Assembly: GCA_049801375.1 (NCBI GenBank)
Contig: JBARKJ010000133.1
Span: 1 to 26,445, forward strand
Length of the DNA stretch: 26,445 bases
Direction: 5' to 3'
Source of the DNA: JBARKJ01 sp049801375
GTDB taxonomy: Bacteria; Nitrospirota; JACRHJ01
The position numbers and the translations under genes were made by a program. Positions 1 through 8,316 of the stretch are shown piece after piece. Numbering within the stretch: the first letter of the stretch is position 1; each line of letters starts with the position of its first letter. Under the pieces are notes generated by a model. It was not told where the DNA came from. It saw only the letters and a list, made by a program, of their open reading frames with translations, and ran no database searches.

Positions 1-717
1 GCCGTCTCGATGGCCGATAAGATAGATACCATCGCGGGCATATTCTCAATCGGCAAGGCGCCCACCGGCTCCGAAGACCCATACGCCCTGAGGCGGAGTG
101 CCCTGGGGATAATATCGATGATTTACAGCGGCGGGTTCCGCATATCGCTTAAACCACTCATTTCGGAAGCCGTCTCTCTCCTTGAAGTGAATGATGAGGC
201 TAAAGCCGCCCTTCAGGACGCGGTGCTGGACTTCTTCCGCCAACGGGTGAGCGGCCAGCTTACCTCGGAAGGATACGCCTACGATACAGTGGACTCGGTG
301 CTTGCGACGTATTTCGACGACGTCATCGACGCGCGTGAGAGGGTGGTCGCAATTTCCGATTTCCGTAAGTCGGACGGGTTCCCGGCGTTCATAACCGCGT
401 TCAAAAGGGTCGCCAACATAATACCCGCCGGGTTTCAGGAGAAGCTGGACGAGGGCCTTTTGACAGAGCCTGCCGAGAAGGACCTTTATTACCATTACCA
501 TGAAATAAAGGACGAGGTTTTCTCGAACATCGAATCGGGCCGCTACGCTCATGTCCTTGACCGGATTGCGGGGATCCGCCCGTTTGTCGATAAGTTCTTC
601 GACGAGGTGATGGTCATGGACAAGGACGAGGCGATAAAGAGCAATCGACTTGCGCTCCTGGGCCTTTTGGCCGGGATGTTCCTTCGCCTCGCGGATATAC
701 GTAAAATCGTGGTATAG
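1..717 (+). CDS. glyS: Glycine--tRNA ligase beta subunit, C-terminal part (partial)
   Basis: This is the C-terminal third of the beta subunit of bacterial alpha2beta2 glycyl-tRNA synthetase, which charges tRNA-Gly together with GlyQ. The reading frame is open from the first base, so the start lies outside the window; about 238 of the usual ~690 residues are visible. The motif ADKIDTIAGIFSIG followed by GSEDPYALRRSALGI is a hallmark of the GlyS C-terminal region, and the rest is helical, as expected of the tRNA-binding part. The methionine at base 10 is internal. The stop lies 31 bp before ppdK on the same strand, so the two genes are probably co-transcribed. Identification is from recognised family motifs. 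Confidence 0.93.
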   Translation, partial: AVSMADKIDTIAGIFSIGKAPTGSEDPYALRRSALGIISMIYSGGFRISLKPLISEAVSLLEVNDEAKAALQDAVLDFFRQRVSGQLTSEGYAYDTVDSVLATYFDDVIDARERVVAISDFRKSDGFPAFITAFKRVANIIPAGFQEKLDEGLLTEPAEKDLYYHYHEIKDEVFSNIESGRYAHVLDRIAGIRPFVDKFFDEVMVMDKDEAIKSNRLALLGLLAGMFLRLADIRKIVV

Positions 718-748
718 TTAAACATTCAATAACAGGGAGGGTTGGGAG

Positions 749-3430
749 ATGGCTGCAAAAAAGTTCGTCTATTTCTTCGGCAACGGAAAGGCCGACGGCA
801 GGGGGGACATGAAAGACCTTCTGGGCGGGAAAGGCGCAGGTCTCGCGGAGATGACAAACGCGGGCATTCCGGTGCCGCCGGGCTTCACCATCACCACCGA
901 AGTCTGCAGCATCTACTACACGTCCGGTAAAAAGCTTCCCGCCGATGTAGTCAAGGAGATAGATGCAAACCTGGCCAAACTCGAATCCTCTATCGGCAAG
1001 AAGCTGGGCGACGTAGCCAACCCGCTCCTCGTCTCTGTCCGTTCCGGCGCGAAATTCTCCATGCCCGGCATGATGGACACCGTCCTCAACCTGGGTCTTA
1101 ACGACAGCACCATAAGCGGCCTTATCAAGAAGTCCGGCAACGAGCGCTTCGCCTGGGACGCCTACCGCCGCTTCATCCAGATGTTCGGGAACGTCGTCAT
1201 GGGCATCGAAAAAGATGAGTTCGAGCACATACTCCAGTCGAAGAAGGACGCGCGCAAGATCAAGCTGGACGTGGATTTAAACGTCGAGGACTTAAAGGAG
1301 ATCGCCGCCGGCTTTAAAAAGAAGGTAAAGAGCATAACCGGGCAGGATTTCCCGCAGGACGCGCATAAACAGCTTCACATGACCGAGGATGCGGTATTCA
1401 ACTCCTGGAACAACCCCCGCGCCATCACGTACAGAAGGTTGAACGACATCCCGGCAAACCTCGGCACGGCGGTGAACGTCCAGGCGATGGTGTTCGGGAA
1501 CATGGGCGAGACATCGGCGACGGGCGTCGGCTTCACCAGGAACCCGTCAACCGGCGTCAAGGAGTTCTACGGCGAGTATCTGACCAACGCCCAGGGCGAG
1601 GACGTCGTTGCCGGTGTACGCACCCCGCATCCGATAATAGAGCTTCAGAAGGAGATGCCCAAGGTATACAAGCAGCTCCGCGATATAACGACCAGGCTGG
1701 AGGGGCATTACAGGGACGTGCAGGATTTCGAGTTCACAATCGAGAACGGGACGCTCTTCATGCTCCAGACCCGCACGGGCAAGCGCACCGCCCAGGCCGC
1801 CGTCAAGATCGCGGTGGACATGGTCAAGGAGAAGGTTATTACGAGGGATGAGGCGATACTGCGCGTGGAGCCCGCTCAGCTCGACCAGCTCCTGCACCCC
1901 ATAATAGACCCGAAGGCGAAAAAGAACGTAATCGCAAAGGGCCTGAACGCATCGCCCGGCGCGGCGGTGGGCAAGGCGGTATTCACGGCGGACGACGCGG
2001 TGGATATGGGCAAAAAAGAAAAAGTGATACTCGTCAGGACGGAGACCTGTCCGGACGATATACACGGCATGGACGCCGCCGTCGGCATCCTCACCGCCAG
2101 GGGCGGGATGACCAGCCATGCGGCTGTCGTTGCCCGCGGCATGGGCACGCCCTGCGTGGCGGGTTGCGAGTCCATCCGAGTGGACGAGAAGGGCGGGAAG
2201 TTTACCGCCGGAGCCGTGACCATAAAGGAAGGCGACTGGATCACGATAGACGGAACCACCGGCGAGGTTATGCTCGGCAAGATGCCGACGATTGAACCGG
2301 CCCTGACTGGCGAGTTCGGCGTCCTGATGACCTGGGCGGACAAGGCCAGGACGCTCAAGGTGCGTGCGAACGCGGATATACCCAGGGACGCGAAGGTGGC
2401 GGTGCAGTTCGGCGCGGAAGGCATAGGGCTCTGCAGGACGGAGCACATGTTCTTTGCCGAAGACAGGCTGCCGCACGTCCAGGCGATGATACTCGCCGAC
2501 AACGTGGCGGACAGGGAGAAGTCCCTGGCGCAGCTCCTCCCGATGCAGCGCGAGGACTTCCTGGGGCTATTCCAGGAGATGAACGGAAGGCCGGTTACGA
2601 TAAGGCTTCTGGACCCGCCGCTCCACGAGTTCCTGCCGAAGCGCGAAGAACTTATGGTCGAGATCGCCTTGATGAAGGCGCAGAAGAAGGACGCGTCGCC
2701 CAAGTATAAGAAGCTCTCCAAGGTGCTCGCGCGGGTTGAGGAACTCCACGAGTTCAACCCGATGCTGGGGCACAGGGGTTGCCGCCTTGGGATAGTCTAT
2801 CCGGAGATAACCCGGATGCAGGCGAGGGCGATATTCGAGGCCGCGGCAATTTTAGCCAAGAAGAAGATAAAGGTCATACCGGAGGTCATGGTCCCGCTGG
2901 TCGGCATGTTAGCTGAGTTCACGGACCAGAAGAGGCTTATCGTCGAGATGGCCGATGCGGTAATGAAGGAGCAGAAGGTAAAAATCCAGTACATGGTAGG
3001 CACGATGATAGAGCTGCCGAGGGCCGCGCTCATGGCTGACGAGATAGCTCAACAAGCGGAGTTCTTTTCCTTCGGCACGAACGACCTCACCCAGACCACG
3101 TTCGGGTTCTCACGCGACGACGCCGGGAAATTCATCACGAAATACATGGAAACCGGCATAATGGAGAAGGACCCGTTTGTCACGCTGGACCAGGAGGGCG
3201 TCGGACAGCTGGTCAAAATGGGCGTCGAGAAAGGACGCGCGTCCAGGGCGCACCTGAAGGTCGGCATCTGCGGCGAGCACGGCGGCGACCCCGCTTCCGT
3301 GGAGTTCTGCCACCGGATAGGGCTTAGCTACGTAAGCTGCTCTCCGTACCGCGTGCCTATCGCCAGGATGGCCGCCGCCCATGCCGCGATAAAAGAGGCG
3401 GGCAAAACGGCGGTTTCGGTAACCAAGTAA
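749..3430 (+). CDS. ppdK: Pyruvate, phosphate dikinase
   Basis: This enzyme interconverts pyruvate, ATP and phosphate with phosphoenolpyruvate, AMP and pyrophosphate in the cytoplasm, linking glycolysis and gluconeogenesis. Its 893 residues match the usual 870-900. The order is an N-terminal ATP-grasp domain, a swivelling phosphohistidine domain with GGMTSHAAVVARGMG (His457 is the phosphorylated residue), and a C-terminal PEP/pyruvate TIM barrel. The barrel carries FFSFGTNDLTQTTFGFSRDD and GICGEHGGDP (Cys841 is the catalytic cysteine). The start at 749 is preceded by a GGGAGGGTTGGGAG purine-rich ribosome binding site. It follows glyS by 31 bp, an order known from delta-proteobacteria. A hairpin with a T-run ends the transcript downstream. 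Confidence 0.97.
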   Translation: MAAKKFVYFFGNGKADGRGDMKDLLGGKGAGLAEMTNAGIPVPPGFTITTEVCSIYYTSGKKLPADVVKEIDANLAKLESSIGKKLGDVANPLLVSVRSGAKFSMPGMMDTVLNLGLNDSTISGLIKKSGNERFAWDAYRRFIQMFGNVVMGIEKDEFEHILQSKKDARKIKLDVDLNVEDLKEIAAGFKKKVKSITGQDFPQDAHKQLHMTEDAVFNSWNNPRAITYRRLNDIPANLGTAVNVQAMVFGNMGETSATGVGFTRNPSTGVKEFYGEYLTNAQGEDVVAGVRTPHPIIELQKEMPKVYKQLRDITTRLEGHYRDVQDFEFTIENGTLFMLQTRTGKRTAQAAVKIAVDMVKEKVITRDEAILRVEPAQLDQLLHPIIDPKAKKNVIAKGLNASPGAAVGKAVFTADDAVDMGKKEKVILVRTETCPDDIHGMDAAVGILTARGGMTSHAAVVARGMGTPCVAGCESIRVDEKGGKFTAGAVTIKEGDWITIDGTTGEVMLGKMPTIEPALTGEFGVLMTWADKARTLKVRANADIPRDAKVAVQFGAEGIGLCRTEHMFFAEDRLPHVQAMILADNVADREKSLAQLLPMQREDFLGLFQEMNGRPVTIRLLDPPLHEFLPKREELMVEIALMKAQKKDASPKYKKLSKVLARVEELHEFNPMLGHRGCRLGIVYPEITRMQARAIFEAAAILAKKKIKVIPEVMVPLVGMLAEFTDQKRLIVEMADAVMKEQKVKIQYMVGTMIELPRAALMADEIAQQAEFFSFGTNDLTQTTFGFSRDDAGKFITKYMETGIMEKDPFVTLDQEGVGQLVKMGVEKGRASRAHLKVGICGEHGGDPASVEFCHRIGLSYVSCSPYRVPIARMAAAHAAIKEAGKTAVSVTK

Positions 3431-3443
3431 CCTTCTTAATATC

Positions 3444-3472
3444 AGGGGGGTCTGCGAAGGCCCCCTTTTTTT
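3444..3472 (+). terminator. Rho-independent terminator after ppdK
   Basis: A GGGGG/CCCCC stem with a short loop (TCTGCGAAGG region) is followed directly by seven T residues, 14 bp after the ppdK stop. It separates the glyS-ppdK transcript from ribDE. Confidence 0.85.
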
Positions 3473-3490
3473 GTAGCACCCTCACACCAG

Positions 3491-3513
3491 CCCCTTCTCC
3501 CGGCGGCGAGGGG
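3491..3513 (+). promoter_or_regulatory. Hairpin overlapping the ribD ribosome binding site
   Basis: CCCCT (3491-3495) can pair with AGGGG (3509-3513), and the right arm supplies the GAGGGGG Shine-Dalgarno of ribD 10 bp upstream of its ATG. The segment resembles the common intergenic CCCTCACCC...CTCCCGG...GAGGG type of repeat. Whether pairing affects translation is inference. There is no room for an FMN riboswitch here. Confidence 0.3.
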
Positions 3514-3523
3514 GAATTGAAAT

Positions 3524-4741
3524 ATGCCGGATAAAAAGACTGACGAAAATTACATGAGCATCGCGCTCGACCTGGCTGCGATGGGGCGCGGAAGGACCAG
3601 CCCCAACCCGATGGTCGGGGCGGTCATTGTAAAAGACGGGAAGATCGTCGGGAAGGGCTGGCACAAAAAAGCCGGGACTCCGCACGCCGAGGCCGCAGCC
3701 TTGATTAAGGCCGGCGCGGACGCCGAAGGCGGCACTCTCTACGTGAACCTGGAACCCTGCTGCCACCTGGACAAACTGACTCCGCCCTGCACGGACGCAA
3801 TCCTGCAAAGCCGCATAAGGCGTGTAGTGGTCGGGATGGTGGACCCGAACCCGAAAGTCTCCGGAAAGGGGATTGAGGCGCTCCGCGAGGCCGGGGTGGA
3901 GGTTGAAGTCGGGGTCCTCCAGGAGCGCTGCGAGAAGCTGAACAAGGTATTCACGAAGTTCATCCTCACCAGGATGCCTTTCGTCACCTTGAAAGTCGCC
4001 CAGACTCTGGACGGGAAGATCGCCACCTCCACCGGCGAGTCGAAATGGATAACCGGTCCCGAAGCCAGGAAGCACGGGCACATGCTCCGCAATTTCGCGG
4101 ACGCTATAGTCGTGGGTATCGGGACGGTGCTCCGCGACGACCCGAGCCTGACAACCCGGATTGAAGATGCGGAGAACACGAAGGACCCGGAGAGGATAAT
4201 ACTGGACAGCACGCTCCGGATACCGCTCGACGCCAAGGTCTTGAACGTCCAGTCGAAGGCGACGACTTATATCGTCACCACGCTTGCCGCCCCAACCGCG
4301 AAAATAAAAGAGCTTAAAAAGAAAAACGCGGAGATAATAATTCTCGGAGAAGGCAGTTCGATTACCATGCCGCTGCTGATGGAAGAGCTGGGTAAGATGG
4401 GGCTTATCAATGTCCTCATCGAGGGCGGCTCCCGCGTGAACGCGGAAGCGCTCCGGTCCGGCGTGGTGGATAAGGTCGCGTTTTTTATCGCGCCCAAGAT
4501 ACTTGGCGGCGACGACGCCAGGGGCTCGATAGGGGCCAGTTCGCCGGAATCCCTCGACCAGGCGATACCCCTTTACGATATGCGTTTTACCAGGCTCGGC
4601 GAAGACGTGCTGGTGGAGGGACTTCTGAAAAAGCCGGATGAGGACCGCCCGGAAACTGATGAAAAAACAGACCAGCAGGACGTCGGGCAGCAGGGGGAAA
4701 AGACCCACCACCGCAGGCGAAGGAAGAGGCATAAAAAATAA
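3524..4741 (+). CDS. ribD: Bifunctional riboflavin biosynthesis deaminase/reductase RibD
   Basis: RibD catalyses two steps of riboflavin synthesis: deamination of the diaminohydroxy-ribosylamino-pyrimidine 5'-phosphate, then NADPH-dependent reduction of the ribose. The N-terminal deaminase domain shows the zinc site HAEAAAL (His54, Glu56) and EPCCHLDKLTPPC (Cys79/80, Cys89). The reductase domain starts near residue 155 with TLKVAQTLDGKIAT and continues through VVGIGTVLRDDPSL to NVLIEGGSRVNAEAL. At 405 residues it is longer than the usual ~365 because of a charged, basic tail from about residue 370 ending RRRRKRHKK. The stop TAA shares its last A with the ribE ATG, so translation is probably coupled. 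Confidence 0.95.
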   Translation: MPDKKTDENYMSIALDLAAMGRGRTSPNPMVGAVIVKDGKIVGKGWHKKAGTPHAEAAALIKAGADAEGGTLYVNLEPCCHLDKLTPPCTDAILQSRIRRVVVGMVDPNPKVSGKGIEALREAGVEVEVGVLQERCEKLNKVFTKFILTRMPFVTLKVAQTLDGKIATSTGESKWITGPEARKHGHMLRNFADAIVVGIGTVLRDDPSLTTRIEDAENTKDPERIILDSTLRIPLDAKVLNVQSKATTYIVTTLAAPTAKIKELKKKNAEIIILGEGSSITMPLLMEELGKMGLINVLIEGGSRVNAEALRSGVVDKVAFFIAPKILGGDDARGSIGASSPESLDQAIPLYDMRFTRLGEDVLVEGLLKKPDEDRPETDEKTDQQDVGQQGEKTHHRRRRKRHKK

Positions 4742-5403
4742 TGTTCACAGGTATTATCGAGGAACTGGGGACTGTAAAGGCAATAAATAAAGGCCGGGAA
4801 TCCGCGACGCTTGAGATAGGCGCGGAGAAGGTGGTGGAAGGCCTGAACCTGGGCGACAGCGTAGCGGTGAATGGAGTCTGCCTTACCGTCATAGACTTCG
4901 ACAATGAACAGTCTCGCCGCAAGTCGAACGGCTTTACGGCGGAAGTGATGGCGGAGACGCTCAGGAAATCTAACCTTGGGAGACTTAAGAGCGGGGACAG
5001 GGTGAACCTTGAGCGCGCGATGCGTCTGGGGGACAGGCTGGGCGGGCATCTTGTAGCCGGTCATGTTGACGCTACAGGGACTATTAAATCGACAGTGCGC
5101 GAAGACATCGCCACGGTGTTCACTGTCGAGGCCCCGGAAGATATACTGCGTTATGTCATAGAAAAGGGGTCGGTAGCCATCGACGGAATAAGCCTGACGG
5201 TCGTTGACTACGACAAAAAGAGCTTCCGCGTATCCATCATCCCGCATACCGCGTCTCAGACTACGTTAGGCTTCAAAAAGTCCGGCGACACGGTAAACCT
5301 CGAAGCGGATATGCTGGCTAAATTCGTGGAGAGGCTTCTGGCAGGCAGGGCCGGGAAAGAGGGCATCGACAAGGATTTTCTGGGCCGGCACGGTTTTATG
5401 TAA
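4741..5403 (+). CDS. ribE: Riboflavin synthase alpha chain
   Basis: Riboflavin synthase dismutates two 6,7-dimethyl-8-ribityllumazine molecules to riboflavin and a pyrimidinedione. The protein begins with the family-typical MFTGIIEELGTV and has two lumazine-binding barrels. Barrel one carries VNGVCLTV and GGHLVAGHVD; barrel two carries IDGISLTVVD and IIPHTASQTTL, with a closing NLEADMLAKFVERLL. It is 220 residues, the normal size, with a short extra loop (NEQSRRKSNG) in barrel one. It overlaps ribD by one base. ribAB and ribH, which commonly follow, are absent from this locus. The next element is a hairpin shared with the convergent small gene. Confidence 0.95.
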   Translation: MFTGIIEELGTVKAINKGRESATLEIGAEKVVEGLNLGDSVAVNGVCLTVIDFDNEQSRRKSNGFTAEVMAETLRKSNLGRLKSGDRVNLERAMRLGDRLGGHLVAGHVDATGTIKSTVREDIATVFTVEAPEDILRYVIEKGSVAIDGISLTVVDYDKKSFRVSIIPHTASQTTLGFKKSGDTVNLEADMLAKFVERLLAGRAGKEGIDKDFLGRHGFM

Positions 5404-5448
5404 TAAAAAAAGCCGGCGGATATCGGGGGGTGATACCCGGGCCGGCTT
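5404..5448 (-). terminator. Hairpin terminator with C6 loop, downstream of the 5492-5743 gene
   Basis: AAGCCGGC (5410-5417) pairs with GCCGGCTT (5441-5448), with an inner TATC/GATA stem around a run of six G on the + strand (six C in minus-strand RNA). Read on the minus strand it is followed by TTTTTTT. It lies just after the ribE stop and may also limit ribE read-through, though no T-run follows on the + strand. Confidence 0.75.
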
Positions 5449-5491
5449 GAATCGAAACCCGATGCGGCTCCGGCCGCTTTACGGTTTTATG

Positions 5492-5743
5492 CTATTGACC
5501 GCCGCTGGGAGCTGCGGGTTCTTCGCTGGGAGCTGCGGGCGTTGCGCCGGTATTCTCTTCCTGGGTCTTCTTCGCTTTCATGTGTTTTTTGTGTTTCTTG
5601 TGCTTTTTGTGCTTCTTGTGTTTCATGGTTTTGCTTGTGGTGGTATTCGACATCGTCCCGCCGGCATCTGCGGCAAATGAGATGCCTTCCGCTAGCGTGA
5701 ACGCGAACACCAGGGACATCAGTATCATCAGGACCTTCTTCAT
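5492..5743 (-). CDS. Small exported Lys/His-repeat protein
   Basis: I do not recognise a characterised family. The 83-residue protein starts with a clear Sec signal peptide (MKKVLMILMSLVFAF..., likely cleaved after SFA near residue 24). A Ser/Thr stretch follows, then a repeat of KHK/HKK units (about residues 40-56) and an acidic, Pro/Ala/Gly-rich tail. The start is supported by a strong GGAGGAGG Shine-Dalgarno 5 bp upstream. The mature protein would be very basic in its centre and histidine-rich, so metal, polyphosphate or nucleic-acid binding are all conceivable but unproven. It is transcribed convergently to ribE and ends at its own hairpin. It may be related in origin to the neighbour at 5934-6221, which has a similar leader and terminator. 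Confidence 0.75.
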   Translation of the reverse strand: MKKVLMILMSLVFAFTLAEGISFAADAGGTMSNTTTSKTMKHKKHKKHKKHKKHMKAKKTQEENTGATPAAPSEEPAAPSGGQ

Positions 5744-5862
5744 CGTTACCTCCTCCGCCGAATTAAGGAAATTCCCCCCAAACTATAATTTTTGGCAAGA
5801 TTACAAGTAATATAACAGGGGGAGTACCGCTTGGCAAGTCGGCGGAAGGGCGGGAAAGACAT

Positions 5863-5909
5863 GAAAAAGGCCGGCGGTCTGTCGGGGGGAGACAGCGCTG
5901 CCGGCCTTT
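5863..5909 (-). terminator. Hairpin terminator with C6 loop, downstream of the 5934-6221 gene
   Basis: AAAGGCCGGC (5866-5875) pairs with GCCGGCCTTT (5900-5909), with an inner CTGTC/GACAG stem around six G on the + strand. On the minus strand it is followed by TTTTT. Its layout copies the terminator at 5404-5448 (outer GCCGGC stem, inner 4-5 bp stem, C6 apex), although the inner stem bases differ. Confidence 0.75.
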
Positions 5910-5933
5910 GTTCGATTTAACTGAAAAAGATTT

Positions 5934-6221
5934 TTAGCAGCCGACCGGTACCTTGGTGATCATCCTGCGGACCTGCTTGACTTGTCCGTTGTCATAGGTA
6001 ACTATGACTTTTTCGCCGGCCTTGTAGTCTTTAATCATGCCGCTGCTGGCCTTTAAATTGATATCTTTCGTCGTGCCCTTCGGGCAGAAGACGACCGTGC
6101 CCTTGGCCGGGTCAACTGCCTTGAGCGTACCCTGAGCTTTGGTCTCGGCAGCAAACGCGCCGGAGACGACAATGCTGCAAACGAATAATACCGCCATCAA
6201 GGATAATAAGACTTTCTTCAT
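5934..6221 (-). CDS. Small exported protein, single beta-rich domain
   Basis: The 95-residue protein has a Sec signal peptide (MKKVLLSLMAVLFVCS..., predicted cleavage after AFA). The mature domain of about 70 residues has alternating beta-type segments: GTLKAVDPAKGTVVFCPKGT, a central IKDYKAGEKVIVTYDNGQV, and a C-terminal VPVGC. The pattern recalls small periplasmic OB-like domains of the DUF1344 kind, but I cannot assign it firmly. Two cysteines (in FCPKG and the C-terminal GC) could form a disulfide. I chose the ATG at 6221 because GGGGAGGG lies 7 bp upstream; an in-frame TTG at 6227 is less likely. It is divergent from gcvPB. Confidence 0.7.
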   Translation of the reverse strand: MKKVLLSLMAVLFVCSIVVSGAFAAETKAQGTLKAVDPAKGTVVFCPKGTTKDINLKASSGMIKDYKAGEKVIVTYDNGQVKQVRRMITKVPVGC

Positions 6222-6359
6222 AATCAACCCTCCCCTTAAAATTTTTTACCCTCCCCCCGTTAATAAGAACTTTATAGCCAAATCAGAAAAAAGCATAACA
6301 GACGGTTTCGAAATTTTCAAGGAAATTCAGTTGAAACATTTGACTGAAGGAAAGACGCG

Positions 6360-7841
6360 GTGGTAAAGTATAAAGAAATAGGAGCGTTATTGGACAATTT
6401 ATTGATATTCGAAAAAAGCTCTCCCGGCAGGGTTGGATATTCTCTGCCGGAGCCGGACATGCCTATCCGCCCGCTTGAGGAGCTTATTCCGCCGGAGTTT
6501 ATCCGGGATATCCCACCCAAACTCCCGGAGCTGTCCGAGCCGGGAGCCGTGCGCCACTATACTAACCTCTCCCTGAAAAACTTCAGCGTTGACGGCAATT
6601 TCTACCCTTTAGGCTCCTGCACCATGAAATACAACCCGAAGGTGAACGACGATGCGGCGGGGCTTTCCGGCTTCGCCCTCGCGCACCCGCTTCAGCCCGA
6701 CGAGGTGTCTCAGGGCGCGCTCCGGCTGATGCACGAACTGGAGGGTTTCCTTTGCGAGATTGGCGGGGTGGACCGGGTATCGCTTCAGCCGGCTGCGGGC
6801 GCGCAGGGCGAACTGGCCGGGATGCTGATGGTGCGTGCGTATCACGAGGCAAACGGCGAGGTAGAGAAGCGCGACAAGGTGATAATCCCCGACTCCGCAC
6901 ATGGCACGAACCCGGCTTCGGCGCACCTTGCCGGTTTCCATGTGGTGGAGGTGAAGTCCACGGCAGAAGGACTTGTGGACCCTCAGCGCCTACGGGAGGT
7001 GGTCGGGCCGGACACGGCCGGGTTCATGCTGACCGTGCCGAATACCCTGGGGCTTTTCGAGAAGGATATCATGGAGATATCGCAGATAGTCCATGATAGC
7101 GGGGGCCTGATGTACATGGACGGCGCGAACCTGAACGCCCTGGTGGGGCTTGTAAAACCTGGCGATATGGGTTTTGACGTCGTGCATTTCAATCTGCACA
7201 AGACGTTCTCCACTCCGCACGGCGGCGGCGGGCCGGGCGCGGGCCCGGTGGGTGTGAAGGCGCTATTAGCGCCTTATCTTCCTGCGCCTACCGTAGAAAA
7301 AGAGGGTGAAAAATATTTCCTCGATTACAATAAACCCTTGTCCATCGGGCGTTTGCGGGCGTTCAACGGAAACTTCGGCGTGCTGGTGCGCGCGTGGGCG
7401 TATATCCGGACGATGGGCGCGGAGGGACTAAGAGAGGTTTCCGAAAACGCGATAATCAACGCAAACTACCTGCTGGCGCGGCTTCGCGAGAGATACCAGC
7501 CCGCCCACGACAGGTATTGCATGCACGAGTGCGTGCTCTCCGCGAAGCGTCAGAAGGAGCGGGGAGTGCGGGCGATGGACGTGGCTAAGAGGTTGCTGGA
7601 TTTCGGTTTTCACGCGCCGACGGTCTATTTCCCGCTGGTCGTGGACGAGGCGATAATGATAGAGCCGACGGAGACGGAATCGAGGGAGACGCTGGACGCT
7701 TTCATAGACGCGATGATAAAGATAGACGACGAGGCGACCGCCGACCCGGAACACTTCAAGGACGCGCCGTACACCACCGAACTCTCCCGCCTGGACGAAG
7801 CGGAAGCGGCCAGAAGGCCGATAATCCGCTATGTTAAGTAG
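6360..7841 (+). CDS. gcvPB: Glycine dehydrogenase (decarboxylating) subunit 2, P-protein
   Basis: This is the PLP-binding half of the two-subunit P-protein of the glycine cleavage system, which decarboxylates glycine and passes the aminomethyl group to the H-protein lipoamide. Family motifs include FYPLGSCTMKYNPKVN near the N-terminus, HGTNPASAH, and the PLP-lysine region NLHKTFSTPHGGGGPG (Lys281). Its 493 residues match the type. The start is GTG at 6360, preceded by GAAGG. Its usual partners gcvPA, gcvH and gcvT are not adjacent: upstream is a divergent small exported protein, downstream is non-coding. They must be elsewhere if the system works. No glycine riboswitch is visible upstream. 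Confidence 0.95.
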   Translation: MVKYKEIGALLDNLLIFEKSSPGRVGYSLPEPDMPIRPLEELIPPEFIRDIPPKLPELSEPGAVRHYTNLSLKNFSVDGNFYPLGSCTMKYNPKVNDDAAGLSGFALAHPLQPDEVSQGALRLMHELEGFLCEIGGVDRVSLQPAAGAQGELAGMLMVRAYHEANGEVEKRDKVIIPDSAHGTNPASAHLAGFHVVEVKSTAEGLVDPQRLREVVGPDTAGFMLTVPNTLGLFEKDIMEISQIVHDSGGLMYMDGANLNALVGLVKPGDMGFDVVHFNLHKTFSTPHGGGGPGAGPVGVKALLAPYLPAPTVEKEGEKYFLDYNKPLSIGRLRAFNGNFGVLVRAWAYIRTMGAEGLREVSENAIINANYLLARLRERYQPAHDRYCMHECVLSAKRQKERGVRAMDVAKRLLDFGFHAPTVYFPLVVDEAIMIEPTETESRETLDAFIDAMIKIDDEATADPEHFKDAPYTTELSRLDEAEAARRPIIRYVK

Positions 7842-8316
7842 CCTTTTTCTGCTCGTATAAATAACTTCTTATTAAATGACGACGGGATTAGGAAAACCGT
7901 AAAATACGCGGTATCAGAACCTTTATTTTTCAATCACTTGCGGGCGTGGAGACAGTGATTTTCCGTGTCTTGAAAATGGGCAGATTATCGGGAGTAACAT
8001 GATGTAAAATAAGATAAAATAGCGGCAATGCCACTTTAAAAACGATGTCTCCGTAACCCCTGCCAGACGTATCAAAATACCCCTGTAATGGCGTAAAACC
8101 CCCCATTTTTGACACACGATAAAATTTGCCCATAAATCCATTTATATATAGGGGGCGAGCGAAGCGAGCGTTTTCCCCACCGCTTACCGAGGGTAGTTTC
8201 CGAGGTTAGCGCGGGGCTACACCTTGAGTCGGTGATGTGTTGGCGGGGAAATCGAGAGGAGCTATTAAGAGCGGAATGGAGACGGTGCCGGGGGCAAGAA
8301 TCACATACCCCCTCTT
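7842..8316. other. Gene-free 475 bp accessory segment with structured elements
   Basis: No convincing gene is present; the open frames around 7923-8141 have no recognisable protein and no ribosome binding site. The first ~300 bp are AT-richer. Then comes GCGAGCGAAGCGAGCG (8155-8170) and a fold-prone stretch from 8172 to 8251. There TTTCCCCACC (8172-8181) can pair with GGCGGGGAAA (8242-8251), enclosing the palindromic repeat at 8175-8216 and a small hairpin with CACC/GGTG arms. The segment lies between gcvPB and hicA and looks like accessory or repeat-derived DNA. Confidence 0.5.
8175..8216. repeat. Copy 1 of a 41-42 bp imperfect palindromic repeat
   Basis: This 42 bp copy matches 9841-9881 with only two substitutions plus a one-to-two base difference near the centre (TTTCC against TTAC). 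It begins CCCC and ends GGGG. Inner arms CGCTTACC and GGTTAGCG form an imperfect stem, so it is REP-like. The two copies bracket hicBA and livH. Confidence 0.75.

Noticed and set aside
3431..3523. FMN riboswitch upstream of ribD
   Set aside because: Only 93 bp separate ppdK and ribD, part of it a terminator, and the conserved RFN-element segments are not visible.
3482..4732. Long minus-strand open frame (416 codons) opposite ribD
   Set aside because: Shadow of ribD caused by GC-rich third positions; its translation is low-complexity and matches nothing.
6222..6359. Glycine riboswitch upstream of gcvPB
   Set aside because: The region is short and AT-rich and lacks the conserved aptamer helices and GGA motifs.
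7923..8141. Minus-strand open frames of 67-72 codons
   Set aside because: Two overlapping frames, no ribosome binding site and no recognisable protein; treated as part of the non-coding segment.
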